Position numbers and translations under genes: made by a program. Under the pieces are notes generated by a model. The model ran no database searches and was not told where the DNA came from. It saw only the letters and a list, made by a program, of their open reading frames with translations. Positions 25,201 through 37,400 of a stretch of DNA of 64,000 nt are shown piece by piece (the stretch's first letter is position 1; every line of letters starts with the position of its first letter). This stretch comes from Campylorhamphus procurvoides (Eukaryota; Chordata; Aves; Passeriformes; Dendrocolaptidae): NCBI GenBank assembly GCA_013396655.1, contig WBMV01001232.1:186001-250000 (forward strand), in the 5' to 3' direction.

Positions 25201-27773
25201 AAACTATTAATGCAGCTTTTCCACACCTCTTTATTCGCTGATCAGCAGGCTTAAGCACCTTAATACTAGATTACAAATTTACTTCCCTGACTGAACTTTC
25301 TCAGACCTTCAAGATTAAACATACAAATATTTTGATTTCAGGCTGCTTTTTTATCTTAAGGGTGGCCTATGAAAATAACATTAACAAAAATTAAAAAAAA
25401 TTCTTTATATCAGTGCTTGCACTTTTTTTCAAGATTCTCAGTAACATAAACAACTTAGTGGCGCTATTGTGTGAATTGTATTGATAAAATAAATCTGCCA
25501 AAAGTAATGTATAAGTTAAAAAAAAAATCTATCTAAAGGCTCACTTCAAACCTCTGAGTTCATGAAGTGGAATGAATGTGCATTATTGACCAATTAGCAA
25601 TAGGGACTGGAAAAGGATCCTAGAGAAAAGAAGTTAAAAATAACTACATACCATAAATGCATTTTTTAATATAATTTCTCTTTTTTATAATTAAAATTGA
25701 TTGCCATCTTGGGATGTTTCTTTAAATCCTTGTGCTGTCTTTCCTGTTTTTCCAGCTCTCATGTGCTTATGTATTTCTATAATTTGTGTGCTGTACATTT
25801 TCTACACCTTCTCTCATTACCCCTGAAGCACATGTCTCTATAAATCAGTGGTTAAAGGTATGATGACAAATTAACAAATTACTGCTTTTGAAACAGTAAG
25901 TTACTTTCTGACAAGATTAATTTTAAACTAGTAGAAAACATCAACAAAATGCCAGGGCTGCCTAGTAAAATTACCAGGAGGAATTTCAGTAATCTTAGAT
26001 ACAGTATTCTCCACCTCAGAGTTTCATCTAAGACAGCTGAGATCGAGTGATTCATTGTATTCTCCTGTGGGAAATCATGTATGAACCCCAGTGAGGCAGA
26101 TATTAAAGCCACCCACTTTCACCAGTGGTTGACATGACTGGTAGTATGACTTGAAATATCTTTATATCAAAAAAATCCAAATCAATTTACACAAAAGAAA
26201 AGGAAATTAAAATACCTCTCTTCTGGCTTACATGTAAATTGGCATGTTTGAATTAATAGTGGAAAGACTGCCGTGAACTGAAGGGCTTACCACCAATTTT
26301 TAAGAGCATTATAAATCCCTGTGGATGCAAGCTCTGACAGAACTTTGGCTACAAGGGATTTCTGTCACTAATCTCTTACAATGTGTTAAGAGGAATAGGA
26401 AGAATAAATTTTGTTTTCATCTGGTCATTTTTTCAGTTGGCTCTGCTTAAGAGCAAAGTGTAAATGTGTGAGCTAAAACATTCCCTCCAAAGCAAATGTT
26501 CAAGGTAGTGAAATAAACAGAAACTTTAAATCTGTTTGCTTACCAGTAACAGATCTCTGACTTAATTTTAAATCTAATGGGATTCCATTATTTTGCTAGA
26601 AATAGTCCATATTTACAGTAGTGGCAACAAGAAGATGAACTGCCCTTTTTTAAGAGTTTTTCAGTTTCTAATAAGTCTTTGAAACTGAACAGGAGAGTAG
26701 ATTTTAAAAGGATTATGTGGTGAAAGAAAAGTCACAAAAAATAAACACAAGAGAACTCCAGACCCTTGTACCCTTCTGAAAATGGGTGTTCTGGAGCAAA
26801 GCTTCAGAATTAACAGAAACAGCAGGTAGTTGACATCTCTCTAAAGTAGGAGAAGGAAGTATAGCAGTGTCCAGTGATCTAAAGTTTATGCCAAACAATT
26901 CATGTGCCCAGTTTTAATGCAGATAATTAATTTTTAAACAATTTATGTTGTAATTTTTGATACCATTCTTCTAAAAAAAAATTTATGCTTACATTGCATA
27001 TGCCTTTGTCTGACATCTTAAAGATGCAATTAATTCCATCCTAATGCTGACAAGAAAACAATAGGTCAGGTCACTAACACCCTATAAAAGTACTTATTTC
27101 TCTCCACTGATATTAGAGGTAAACTAAGTGATTAGGCCAGGTATAGATGTCTACAATGCAGTCTTATGATGGTATATGAGAAAAATCCAGATACATAAAT
27201 CAGGCCAAACAAAATTGTGGTACAACCATTCCAGACAGAAGCATGACATACAATTTTTCAGAAGGTCAGGATTGATGAACCTAATGTACTTTTTGAATTT
27301 AAAACTCAGGAATCTTTGATTAATTTTATGTCAAGAAGAGTGACTTCATCCTCATTTAACCATTAAGTCCTGGAAATCATGAATCAGACAGAAAATATGC
27401 TATAAATACATGATCATAATTCTTCTGCCTTCCTACTCCAAAATACTTTTCACTTTTTAATACACAGATTTTGCAAAGTTTATCAAACCTATCCTTGAGC
27501 TGAGACTTTGCTACACTTGCCTGTTGTTTTGAACAAAGGATCACTCCCATTTTAAAATTTCCTCCATGATGACAGTGAGTTGACAGATTTGTAAATTTGG
27601 CTGCTGACTCCATGGGCCATTTGCAGATGACTCCAAAGACAACAATAAAAGCAAAACTCAGAAGCTGAACTTGGCTACCTCCTGCTCCTACTCTCTCCAG
27701 TTAGTATCAATTAATCAAGGAGTTGTGATTGTTCCATTGCAGAATACTTGGTCAAGTTAGGTATCTATATTTC
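25201..27773. other. Unique AT-rich DNA, no gene recognised
   Basis: No exon, RNA gene or transposon is recognised. Short frames at 25879-26112 (-), 26713-26898 (-) and 27377-27613 (-) have no domain features. Confidence 0.6.
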
Positions 27774-28260
27774 TGTCCTAGTTCGGCAGGAGGGACCAGT
27801 TATCACTGTGTGGGGGTGATCAAAGCTATGTATTCTACTCCCTCTATTCATTCCCCAAGAACAATGGACCATTTGCAGCAGCTGCCCAGGAAGTCGTTAG
27901 CACCTTTACACCCAGTCTGAGGGGTATGGCTGCTAATGGGCCATCAACGGTTCAACAATACCCCATGACTCACAGAGTTAATCACCCATTGTGTGAGTCC
28001 CCGCCCTGGGTGCTCCCTGAGGGTACATAAACGGGGCTCAGAAGACCTCAAGGACAACTGGTCGGATACAGAGGAGGAGCAGGACCTCGACAGGAGAAAA
28101 CCACTACTCTCGACCAGACTATGACCATCACTGCTGACCAGACCACAGCCATCATCTGCACCAACAGGTCAGAGAGCTCAGCGGAATAGGAGGACGGGGA
28201 CACACACTCCGATCCCGGCATCACTGGATACTGGATGGTGTTCCTNCTCCCTCGAACTAA
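27774..28260 (+). mobile_element. Endogenous retrovirus LTR, incomplete, with assembly N
   Basis: Starts with the LTR-type terminus 'tgtcctagttcggcagg' at 27774. The G+C content rises sharply against both flanks. Promoter-like elements are visible: an AP-1 site 'tgactca' at 27966-27972 and a TATA-like 'tacataaa' at 28024-28031. The block 'ttaatcacccattgtgtgag' at 27978 and the following GC-rich R/U5-like part resemble a passerine ERV LTR family. An N at 28246 lies near where the LTR resemblance stops. No polyadenylation signal or '..CA' end is seen, so the 3' part is absent or lost in the gap. Family assignment is from memory and not verified. Confidence 0.7.
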
Positions 28261-29092
28261 GACAAATTCTTAAAACAGTGAACTGTGGGATCCTGCTATT
28301 GCACAAAGATAGTTGTGGAAGGTAGCATGGGACATGCTGGTCATAGCTTTTGCTGTAGAATGTTAGAGTAAATCTGTATGTAGGAGGAATGATTAGAAAA
28401 CCAGAGACAGTAGCAAAATATAGATTTTTATTTTGTTTTGAGTGGGGCAAAAGTGCTTGTCTGTATGAAGTAAAAGACATCAGTATTTTGCAGAGTGCAT
28501 GACTGAGTTCTGCCTAAATCCTATTATGGCTGAGCAGGATATAGGTGCACAGACTGAGGAGTATATCCTGGAGTATAATTCCTAAGTAAATGGTTCATAA
28601 AGAAATAAAATATATGAGAAAGACAAATGATTTTGTAAGTCACAGATAGAGCAATGAAATTTAAATGGTGTTGAAAAGAGCCTTCTTATGACTTATGCAA
28701 CAGAATCAGAAATTTTCTGGATACTTGAGATTTTTTTTTTCCTGGAATATAATATGTATCAGCAAAAAAAATTGAAAAATAGCTAATTTACAACACAGCA
28801 GCATCTGAGAAATTTCATGATCTGATTTTGAGGCATGTGTGAAATGAGACCTTGGCTTAAAGTCCTGAGGTCAATTCTGTCCTCAGTTGTCTGAAACTCC
28901 CTTTAAAGTCAATCAATCAGCTAACTGAGAGAAGAATTTCCCCTGTGATCCTTATATCAGTGATTTCTGTTTATTACAGTTCAGCTCACTGCTATAGTAA
29001 AAAAGAATAACAATAACAAAGACTATCATCTTTCTCCTTCCATACCCTTCCTTCCCTTGTTAAAAAATCATTCACTATATTCAAAATGTTTT

Positions 29093-29123
29093 ATTATATA
29101 GTGATCTGCTATCACTATATAAT
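29093..29123. repeat. Perfect 13-bp inverted repeat
   Basis: Arms 'attatatagtgat' (29093-29105) and 'atcactatataat' (29111-29123) are exact reverse complements around a 5-base loop. Confidence 0.9.
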
Positions 29124-30160
29124 GAAACTGCAAGTATCAGTGTCTTTTAATAGTAGTCCAGGCTATACAGGGGGAAATGCCTGTCCTGAGCTGTAAAACT
29201 ACATAAAAGCAGAGCAGGTTTTTTTCAAGCAAGGTTACTAACTCTCTTTGGATGCAAATACTTCATATTGTGGTATAAAAGGAGAAATGAAACATAATTT
29301 CATAACTCCAAAGCCCGTAGGAATTCACTATTGAATGTGGAATAGAAAGGTTGTTAGTCTTCATCTTTCCATCCAAAATCTTCGCAGTAATTTGCCTCCA
29401 ATCAGGAAAATAAAGCAGAGAAAGGAGGTGTGCAAGAGAAGACACTAGGCAGAACCCAAATCAAGACTTAAGGTGTTCTTAGGGGGAGAAATGCAAGAAG
29501 GGGATGAGCTCCTCAAGTCAGCTGCAAGTAAGGAAGGTCCACAAGACAGTCAGAGAAATTCAGGAAGGGGATGCCAGAAGGATGCTGTGCTGAGCTGAAT
29601 ACCTGGGAGTGCTGTCTGAGGCCCTCTTCACGTGCCAGTTTTGCTTCCAGTTCCAAGGTGAGATATGAAGACCTGGCTTAAGGGCAGGCTGCACCACAAA
29701 ACACCCATTTTCTGTTGGGCTTCATTCAAAATGAGAAGGCAAAGATTTTTTTTTTCTTTTTACTAGTACTTAAAGTGTGAAATTTTTCAGAGGTCTTGGA
29801 AACTGTTTTGAAAGATGGGAGGATTCATGTAGCATCTGAAAGAAGTTTTGACACTCACTGGGAGATGCAGGGATCAGGTTTTTACACTTCCCCTTTGGAA
29901 TGGGGTTACAAAAATGTTGTATGAACTTTGGGGGTACGCAACCCTTCTTCAACACCAAAGAAATAGATAGAAACCTGAAGCTTACTGTTTATAAAAATAA
30001 TTAAAAAAATAAACTCTATTCCTCCAGCTAAGTAGAAACTGATTTTTTATTCTACTTATGAACCCTTTAATCCATTTATATCTTTGACTAGATATGTTTG
30101 ACTTGATAAACCTTTAAATTTTTGTTAAATCCTCCCTTTTGAAAAAATATTAGCAGTTAC

Positions 30161-30186
30161 AAATGTGAATATAAAAATTCACATTT
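30161..30186. repeat. Perfect 10-bp inverted repeat
   Basis: Arms 'aaatgtgaat' (30161-30170) and 'attcacattt' (30177-30186), loop of 6 bases. It sits 13 bases before a second, longer hairpin. Confidence 0.88.
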
Positions 30187-30199
30187 TTAATAATTTAAT

Positions 30200-30237
30200 A
30201 AAATGCTTCATTTTATTAAAAGAAAATGAAGCATTTT
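30200..30237. repeat. Perfect 15-bp inverted repeat
   Basis: Arms 'aaaatgcttcatttt' (30200-30214) and 'aaaatgaagcatttt' (30223-30237), loop of 8 bases. An imperfect direct repeat beginning 'gtacaatttatctttat' (about 30255) and 'gtacaatttgcctttat' (about 30278) follows. Confidence 0.9.
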
Positions 30238-30705
30238 CAAATTTGGGTATTTTTGTACAATTTATCTTTATTTTTCGTACAATTTGCCTTTATCTTAAAG
30301 TCAGGGGATGGTGGAAAACATATCCCTTACAAAAGTTCAAGCTCTGAGAATATTTCAAACATATTTTCAAAACAAAGGTCTAGAGCTTTTTGTCTTCCAC
30401 TTTCCCTTCACAACTCAAGGGAAAGTAGAATTAATATACACTTCTGTCCAGCAGTAAGAAATTATCTTCTTACCTTTAAAATATCTGAAAGAGTATTTTT
30501 AGATATTTCTTGTTCAGAACGTGAGTTGTAAGCTTCCATGTTTTTTTGCTGAAGTAGTACTTGCTGTTTAGATGCTTACAGTGATTAAATTATAATACTG
30601 TGAATATACATCCACACTGCTGGGGGAAGGGAGAATGCAAACCAACACCTTGGTGCAGTAGAATTTTAGTAGAATTAAAAGTCCAAGGCATGTTTGTCTG
30701 AACGT

Positions 30706-31283
30706 TGTAGAATGTTGGGAATGACTTTTGCCACAGCACATGCAGAACAGAGACAGAGGATCATCCAGACCATATATTGTGGAATAGGAAGCCCCTGGAG
30801 ACAGGACCAGCACTGTGACAACTTCCAAAGGACCAGAGACTTCATAACTCAGCATTACTTGCGTCTTTTATGTACGGGTTTTCCCCTGTTTAGATTGTAA
30901 CCCCTAAAAATCCCCTGCACACATGTGAAAAGAGTGTTCCTTTTTCCTGGGTATCCAGCCCCGCTCCCCTCCTGACCTTATTGGATGTATCACCTGTCAA
31001 TCCCTATCCCTGGGTTCCCACTGGGTTTTGGTCCTCCTGCTCCCTTATTGGCCCCTGTGCCCCCCCCCAAACCACACCACTCCCCCTGAACCCTTACCCA
31101 ATCACATCCTACCTCCCAGACCCCGCCCGAAGGGCTTAAATACTGTGGACACCAGTAATTAAAGGCGTTTCCATGATCACTCAGTCTCGGGCTGCTGCAT
31201 CTCTTGACTCCCAACCATGTCCCAGTCCCCTCCAGACCACGGTAGGCCGTGGGGCAGTAGAGGAGCCAGTTCCCCCCACCACA
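30706..31283 (+). mobile_element. GC-rich endogenous retrovirus solo LTR (ERVK-like)
   Basis: The interval stands out for its G+C content and runs from 'tgtagaatgttggg' at 30706 (or from 'tgttggg' at 30713) to '..ccccccaccaca' at 31283, giving TG...CA ends. Promoter architecture is visible: inverted CCAAT boxes 'attgg' at 30980 and 31047, a direct 'ccaat' at 31098, a TATA-like 'cttaaata' at 31135-31142, then a polyadenylation-like 'aattaaag' about 20 bases further on. The short R region resembles beta-like (ERVK) avian LTRs. No internal proviral sequence flanks it. I could not find a clean target-site duplication, though 'gtagaa' before 30713 and 'gtagac' after about 31293 agree at 5 of 6 bases. 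Confidence 0.72.
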
Positions 31284-32194
31284 GCTGTTAGTAGACTTGC
31301 TTATAAGAATTAAATATGAGAAGCCTGATGAATTATAATTTTTAGATTTATAATGTATATGAATAAAAATCAGGCTCATACATAAAGCCAATATCTAATC
31401 TGCAAATACTTTTGTTGTGTTTTTTGTCCAATGGAATCTATGTATAGCAAACCAGAAAGCAGCCCTTACAACTTCTCTTTTTTTTAAAAAAAAGCAGATG
31501 ATAAAACACCTATTTCTTCCCCTAAACCTTGACTGACAAGAAAGATGAAATGAAGACAGAGACTAAACACAGTAACAGTTGATATGTTTAGAGGAATAGA
31601 AAACTGTCAGACATTCAATTAAATGCATCATGGAAAAAAACACCATCAATCATCCTTTTCAGTGATCACAAAAGATTATTACAAAAAATAAGTGTCGGTT
31701 CACTAAGAGTAGACAGAGTGGTATTAATAATAAAAAAAAGGTAAGAAGAAAGAGGAAAAGAATAGCTTACCCTGAGCTCAGAGGCAATCTGGTCAGTCTG
31801 TGGCAATCAATAGAAAATGTTGCAATAATGATGCACAAGATAAAAGAAGTATATCTTAATTGCAGATAATCTTTACATCTGATATTATAGGGATATGTAT
31901 ACTCTGTATCACATCTGTTTTTATTAAAATCTATAGTAAACCAAATCAGAAATAGTTTTTCTAAAATATGATATCATTACATTTCTTTTTCTTCATTTAT
32001 TGTCTTTTTAGATGTTATATTTGCTGACATTTTAAAATTCAGAATATGTACTGAACAGCAGGAATTCAAACCTCATAATTTTTAACAAATATCATACTTT
32101 AAACAAAACACACTGTTTGAAAAGACAGATTCATTTAGAGTTTAAGATTGGAAATATTGAGAGCATTAATTTGATGAGATTAGCACTGTAAAGT

Positions 32195-32320
32195 TTTTAT
32201 TATTTATTTATCTCTATTTATTATAATTTATTTATATACTATATTTATATGAAATATAAATTATAAATATATAAAATATAATATTTTATATTATATTTAT
32301 ATAATATGATTATAGAAGGT
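32195..32320. repeat. AT-only tract with internal palindrome
   Basis: A stretch that is almost entirely A and T. It includes an 11-bp perfect inverted repeat with arms 'aaatataatat' (32274-32284) and 'atattatattt' (32288-32298) separated by 3 bases. Such tracts can extrude cruciforms and are often length-variable. Confidence 0.85.
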
Positions 32321-32429
32321 CAGGATAACAATTTGCCTACACTAATTTGTGAGGTCACTCCTAAGAACTAATGCAAAAGGTCTCATGTCCTTAAAGTGTG
32401 TTCATAAAAAGTTTTTTACACTCTAGGAA

Positions 32430-32960
32430 GTGACATTAACCTGCTGCCGTGAAAGCAGTCTCACAAGGCTTTACAAAGCCAGCTGTCACAGTGACAAATG
32501 CCATACTGACTTGTCTTTGACAGGTTTCTGGAATCTGCTAAAATCAGCTCCTCTGAGTTTTGAGATCGCATTCTTTTCCAGATGGAGAATGGAGCCACTG
32601 ATTTATGGATAGAAGGATTCATAGACTGGGTGAGAACTGGTATTACTGCAGAACTGTTTTGGGTACTGAGCCTGATCTTGGCTTTGTTGGACTCTCCTTC
32701 TCTGTGCCAGGCTTCTGCAGCTGTAGCACAGCAGTTGGGCATTGCGCAGACCTGTTACTGCTATGCTGGTGATGATCCTAAAAGAGGAAACACAGAGCTC
32801 TGCAGACATGTTGGGCATTGCATCACTACCCTTTCTGGATCTGTTTTCAGGAGGGGATGGGATGGGATGACAGAGTGCCTCGTGTTTTTCCCTTATAGAG
32901 TTACGAAGGTTGTTTCTTCCACCCAAGGACACCATTGGGGATTGCCAATCTGTAAATGAA
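32430..32960. other. GC-rich block of unknown origin with open frames on both strands
   Basis: G+C content is clearly above the flanks. The + strand frame at 32582-32959 has 125 codons, with a hydrophobic stretch at about residues 20-40 that could span a membrane and a Cys-rich middle part. On the reverse strand, frames of 110 (32935-32603) and 93 codons (32742-32461) overlap it. Absence of stops in three frames is easily produced by GC-rich composition, so this is not strong evidence of coding. A 10-base text 'ttgggcattg' recurs (32735 and 32810). It could be a decayed retrocopy, an old retroviral fragment or a GC-rich islet. I do not recognise a family and assign no function. Confidence 0.35.
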
Positions 32961-34375
32961 TTTCTTCCATTGCTGAAATTTTATAGTTATGTAACATACA
33001 GCCATAGATCAGAATTACCCTTCTTTTCATGCATTACCTGGAAGGGTTTCTTTGATCAGCTTTTGGACAATGGCTTTTTCACTACTTGGAAATCAATTTA
33101 TTAATTTGCAGCAGAAACAAGAAATTTCAAAAAAGAAAAAAAAAAGCAGTTTCAAATCACCATTATAAAATCCTACCAAAACCTACCAATATATATAAAC
33201 TGCTAAACATTGTGGCATCAATACTCTGTTTTACATTGTTTCAAATGGGTGAAAACACAATCCTGTTTTACTGGTGTTGATGTTTAAATATTTTAATGAG
33301 ATATACTATTGACATATACTTGTTCACAGCCCAGCTTGGAACACTCATTGGTCACCATTTTTAAAAGGTACCTACTCCACTGCATTTTCTTGATCTTATG
33401 CTTTGTGTTGTTTAGAAACTGCAGTTATTTCAATGTTAGTTGCCCAGTGATAAAGTATAGGTAGTATGTCATCTGAGCATTTATCAGTTTGCTGAAAAAA
33501 CATACAACACCCAACACAAATTTAAAATTCAGGGATGAGATGAGATCCTTTGTGTAGTCTGCATCTAGCATGCCAGCTCCAGCTGTAATAAGCAGTTTCT
33601 GTAGAGTGAAATTTAGGAAAATGTTTGAAGGAAGAGGAAGAAGGCTGTTCCACACAGACAGGCCATTTGGCTACCTGCATTCCAGTCTGTGGCCATTCCA
33701 TACAGTTTTTAAATTACAATACCAACCACTTAGTTACTGTGGTCGTTAAAGGTGGATAGAGAAGCTCAGGAGACAGTTTAGGTTCTTGTAGCCATGAGAC
33801 TTGATGAGTGTGAGAGCTGTGGTACCAGTTGACAGTTTAGCTCCTACCTTGAGCCTGTCTGGTAAACTCAGTCCTACCAAGCATCTGAAAAAATTTCACA
33901 AAGCAGGCAAAACACAAATTATGCTTTCCTCCATAATCCCAGGCATTGGGCATCTCTAAATGTCTTGCATATGTTTAATTTAAAAATGGCAAATAGGCAT
34001 TTTGGAGTGAGTAATGAGGAGTAAGCCTGGTCAAGGGCTACCAGCTCTGAAGGTTTATACACATTTGACAAAATTTCCTTTTTCTTGCAACTCCTTTTCC
34101 TTATAAAAACATCTTAGTACATGTCACCATCCAGGGGTTTATCAGTTGTGTTATTAACAGTCCATTAAAACACAACTTGATTTTGTTTTTCAAAACTTCA
34201 GATTTTGAGCAAATTTCATTCCTAACCAAAATATTTGGCTTAAGCACCATTGGTTCTTTTTGATAATGTAATGTCCTTCAAATGTGTCTTTCTTTATCAC
34301 TGTACAATCAACATGTCATTAATGGAAATCAAAAGCAAAAAAGTAGATATACAGAGAGATTAAAAATTTATTTGA

Positions 34376-34402
34376 TTTTTATTTATTTATTTTATTTATT
34401 TT
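34376..34402. repeat. (TTTA)n microsatellite
   Basis: About six TTTA units with one TTTTA interruption. Confidence 0.85.
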
Positions 34403-37400
34403 GATGCAGGATCTCTTCTTGGTTCCTACCATTTTTCACCTTTGAGAAACCATTTCAAAATATCGAGTTTCTCTGTAGCTCTAGTTTGACAAAGCAACTC
34501 ATGCTTGAATTTAAGGAGAGGAGTAGTTTATTATGGTTTTGCTCAAAGAGTATGAATAATCATACTGCTATAAAAGACAATGTATGCTATTTCACAAGTA
34601 GATACACTGCAGAACTCACTACAGCAAACTCACTAAGTTTGACATGTTCTACAGAGTCACAAAAAATGTAGCCATCACATTTGTAAGTATTGCACATTAA
34701 ACCCAGATTAGAACTTGTGTTTATGTCCTATGCCATATCTTCCCATACTGATAAATCCTTAAAGTGCTTCTCAAAATCCAACCTCTATTTTTAAGCTGAA
34801 ACCAGAGTTGAGCCCTGTAAGTTCTTATGTTCACTGCTGCTACCTATGTATTTTTCTTCTTTCCTTCCTTTGATGATTTGCATACATGTCGAATTCTCAG
34901 TCATAAAAAAAAAAGATAGATAAATAAAAGATCTTTTGTATGGAAGTCTAGGAATTTAACATAACTCCATCTCTGGGAATTATGGGACTGGATATTGTAT
35001 TTAGTGAGTCTGCCTTTGAGAAAGAGAACAGTTAATATAGAATGGAATTCTTTAGATTTTGACTGACCCTAATATTAATATTTATTTAATATACACTCAG
35101 AATAGCCCTTACACAAAGATACTCCAGTCCATGTAGCCCAAAGAAGGCTTTGGCCTCATGGGAAACCCATGAAACGGCAGGTCAGAGACTAGAGGCTCTA
35201 TAAATAAGCCCAGATCAAAACAAAGAAAATAAAGTTATTCTTCTGAAAGATGGAATTCTTCATCAAAGGGCACAGCAGAAATAAAAAGTTGCATGTCTAC
35301 AGAAATGAAGGGGTCATATCTGTAGAAAAAAAAATGGATTTAGGTCACTAAATATATAGAAACCTTGACTAGATCAGCAAGTTACTAAACAGAAAATAGG
35401 ACATTAAACTGAAGTATTTTTGCAGTTTACTCTTCTATAAGTACTCTCTGACAGCCACTGCTAGAAAGAGGACAGAAGAGACACACAAAGTCTTTCTTCT
35501 GTTCTTATTTATCTGCAGAGACTTTATTAAAAACTTTTATATTGAATACTTATGCTATGTACTGGTATAATCCTGAATATCTCATTCCTATTTCCTTATA
35601 TTAATCACTTATTTGTTATTCATGTCCTCTTTCTGAAATTTTTACTTGGTCTCCAGTCACTCTTATTTAAGTCCTTCATATTTATTCAGAAATCATACTC
35701 TTTAATTGAGGTTGAGCATAGAGATCTGTTGCGTTTAGTTTTTTGCAGAATATTTTCCACTCTAACGTTCCTGTGGGATTTTTTGAAGTGCTATTAAGAC
35801 CAGTGAAGAGTCAAAAGAAGATAAGCAAAAAGCCTAAATCTTATTATTTATTTTCCAGCTGTTCCATAATTTGGGGGTCATACTTAAATCTTCTTTCATT
35901 TGTCTCAATTTATTTTTTAGGAAATTCTGATATTACCCACATTTTTATAACTCCCAAATTCCCCTAGAAAACGTATTTTTTATACATTGCAATTTTTCTG
36001 AAAAGCAATTAAATGCAACTCCTACAATATGAAGCCATTTCTTAAGTTTTGATCCATCAAAGACCATTACTGTTACTGACTTCCGTTTCTTTGTAAAAAG
36101 TTTTGCTGCTTCATGTTTTGCCAAAGCAGTTTCCATTCCTGATTTCATATATATACCTTATATAGAATGTTAATAGATCCAGTATGTTATGGTGCTTGAC
36201 TCCAGACTTGAGATGAGGGAAAAAACCCTATACATCAATTTTACCCACCATTGTAAGAACATAATCACTTATAATATTATTATTGGCAAAATACGGTAAG
36301 GAAAACATCTATTGACCATTTATACAAATATAATAAATCCACATTTTTATTTAAATCTTGGAGACTGTTTAATATAATTTATTTTAAATTTACCCCATCT
36401 ATACTGTGCTATGTTTTATCTGTGTTTTATCTGTGTACATGAAGAATCTTTACATTTTCATTTAATTTTTCTTGTTCTTCTACTTTGCATTTTGTTTTCA
36501 CTGTATTCTGATTAGTATTCATATGGAAAAGTCCCCAGACTTTTGCTGTAGAAGTCAACTGTCCTGAAAAACACTCTGAAGACAGGCCATACATCTTTGA
36601 CCAAAGCATTTCTTAATTGCTTTGCAAAACCAAAATTTAGCCCACATCATTTAATTTCATTGACTAGAGGTATTAAATGTTATCAAATATTTTTAAAGGC
36701 AGACCTTGAAAGTCAGTAATATTTGTTAGGTAATTACAAGCTTGCCCACAACATATTTTAAACTGAATAAGCTTATTATCAATCAGTGTAATTTTCTACC
36801 CCCAGCAAAACCATAATTAAAAAATAATCTCCTGTTTGGCAGGTGTTTCTTTGATAATATATCTGATACACTTAAAAATGGATATATCTATCACTGTTCC
36901 AAAAGTGTATGCTATGTTGTTAGTATAAAAATACTATATTTTGGCACTTTGTATTTTAGCACAAGGAAATACTTTCATAAAAATCCTGTAGATGTATCTG
37001 TGACCATTGAAATCCAATCCTATGTCTTGAGCATAATCTTAGCACTAAACCCAACACTAACTTTTTTTAAGGTATTCCACACCAGTATTTAATGAAAAAT
37101 GTTATTATTCCTTATTCTTTCATTACAGTTTTTCATGTTATTAAATTTATTTTGTTACCCAGATTATTTTTTCTTGTGAATATTTTTAAGAATCTTTTGT
37201 CCATGCTGACTGATATTTCTAATATGTACTGATAGCAATCCTAATACTTTATTTCCCTCCAAACTACTTGAAAAATTATTTGACAGAACTTCCAATTAAA
37301 AAAAATATATGATGTTATCTCAGTGGAACAACTGAGAATAAATTCATAGTAATATAACTGTGTTTTCTTCTGGTTAAAAAATATCATCACCAGAAATATT

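Larger units (their letters stand above)
28261..30705. other. Unique DNA with several perfect hairpins
   Basis: No gene recognised. Perfect inverted repeats lie at 29093-29123, 30161-30186 and 30200-30237. A G-rich, non-repetitive block at about 29470-29720 has no identifiable coding potential. The remainder is AT-rich. Confidence 0.55.

Noticed and set aside
24837..25226. 129-codon reverse-strand frame as a gene
   Set aside because: It is the RT portion of a dead CR1 element ([10 protein letters not shown] and FADD blocks), truncated at both ends.
30990..31391. 133-codon reverse frame, Gly/Trp-rich
   Set aside because: It overlaps the GC-rich LTR on the antisense strand, and its composition explains the lack of stops.
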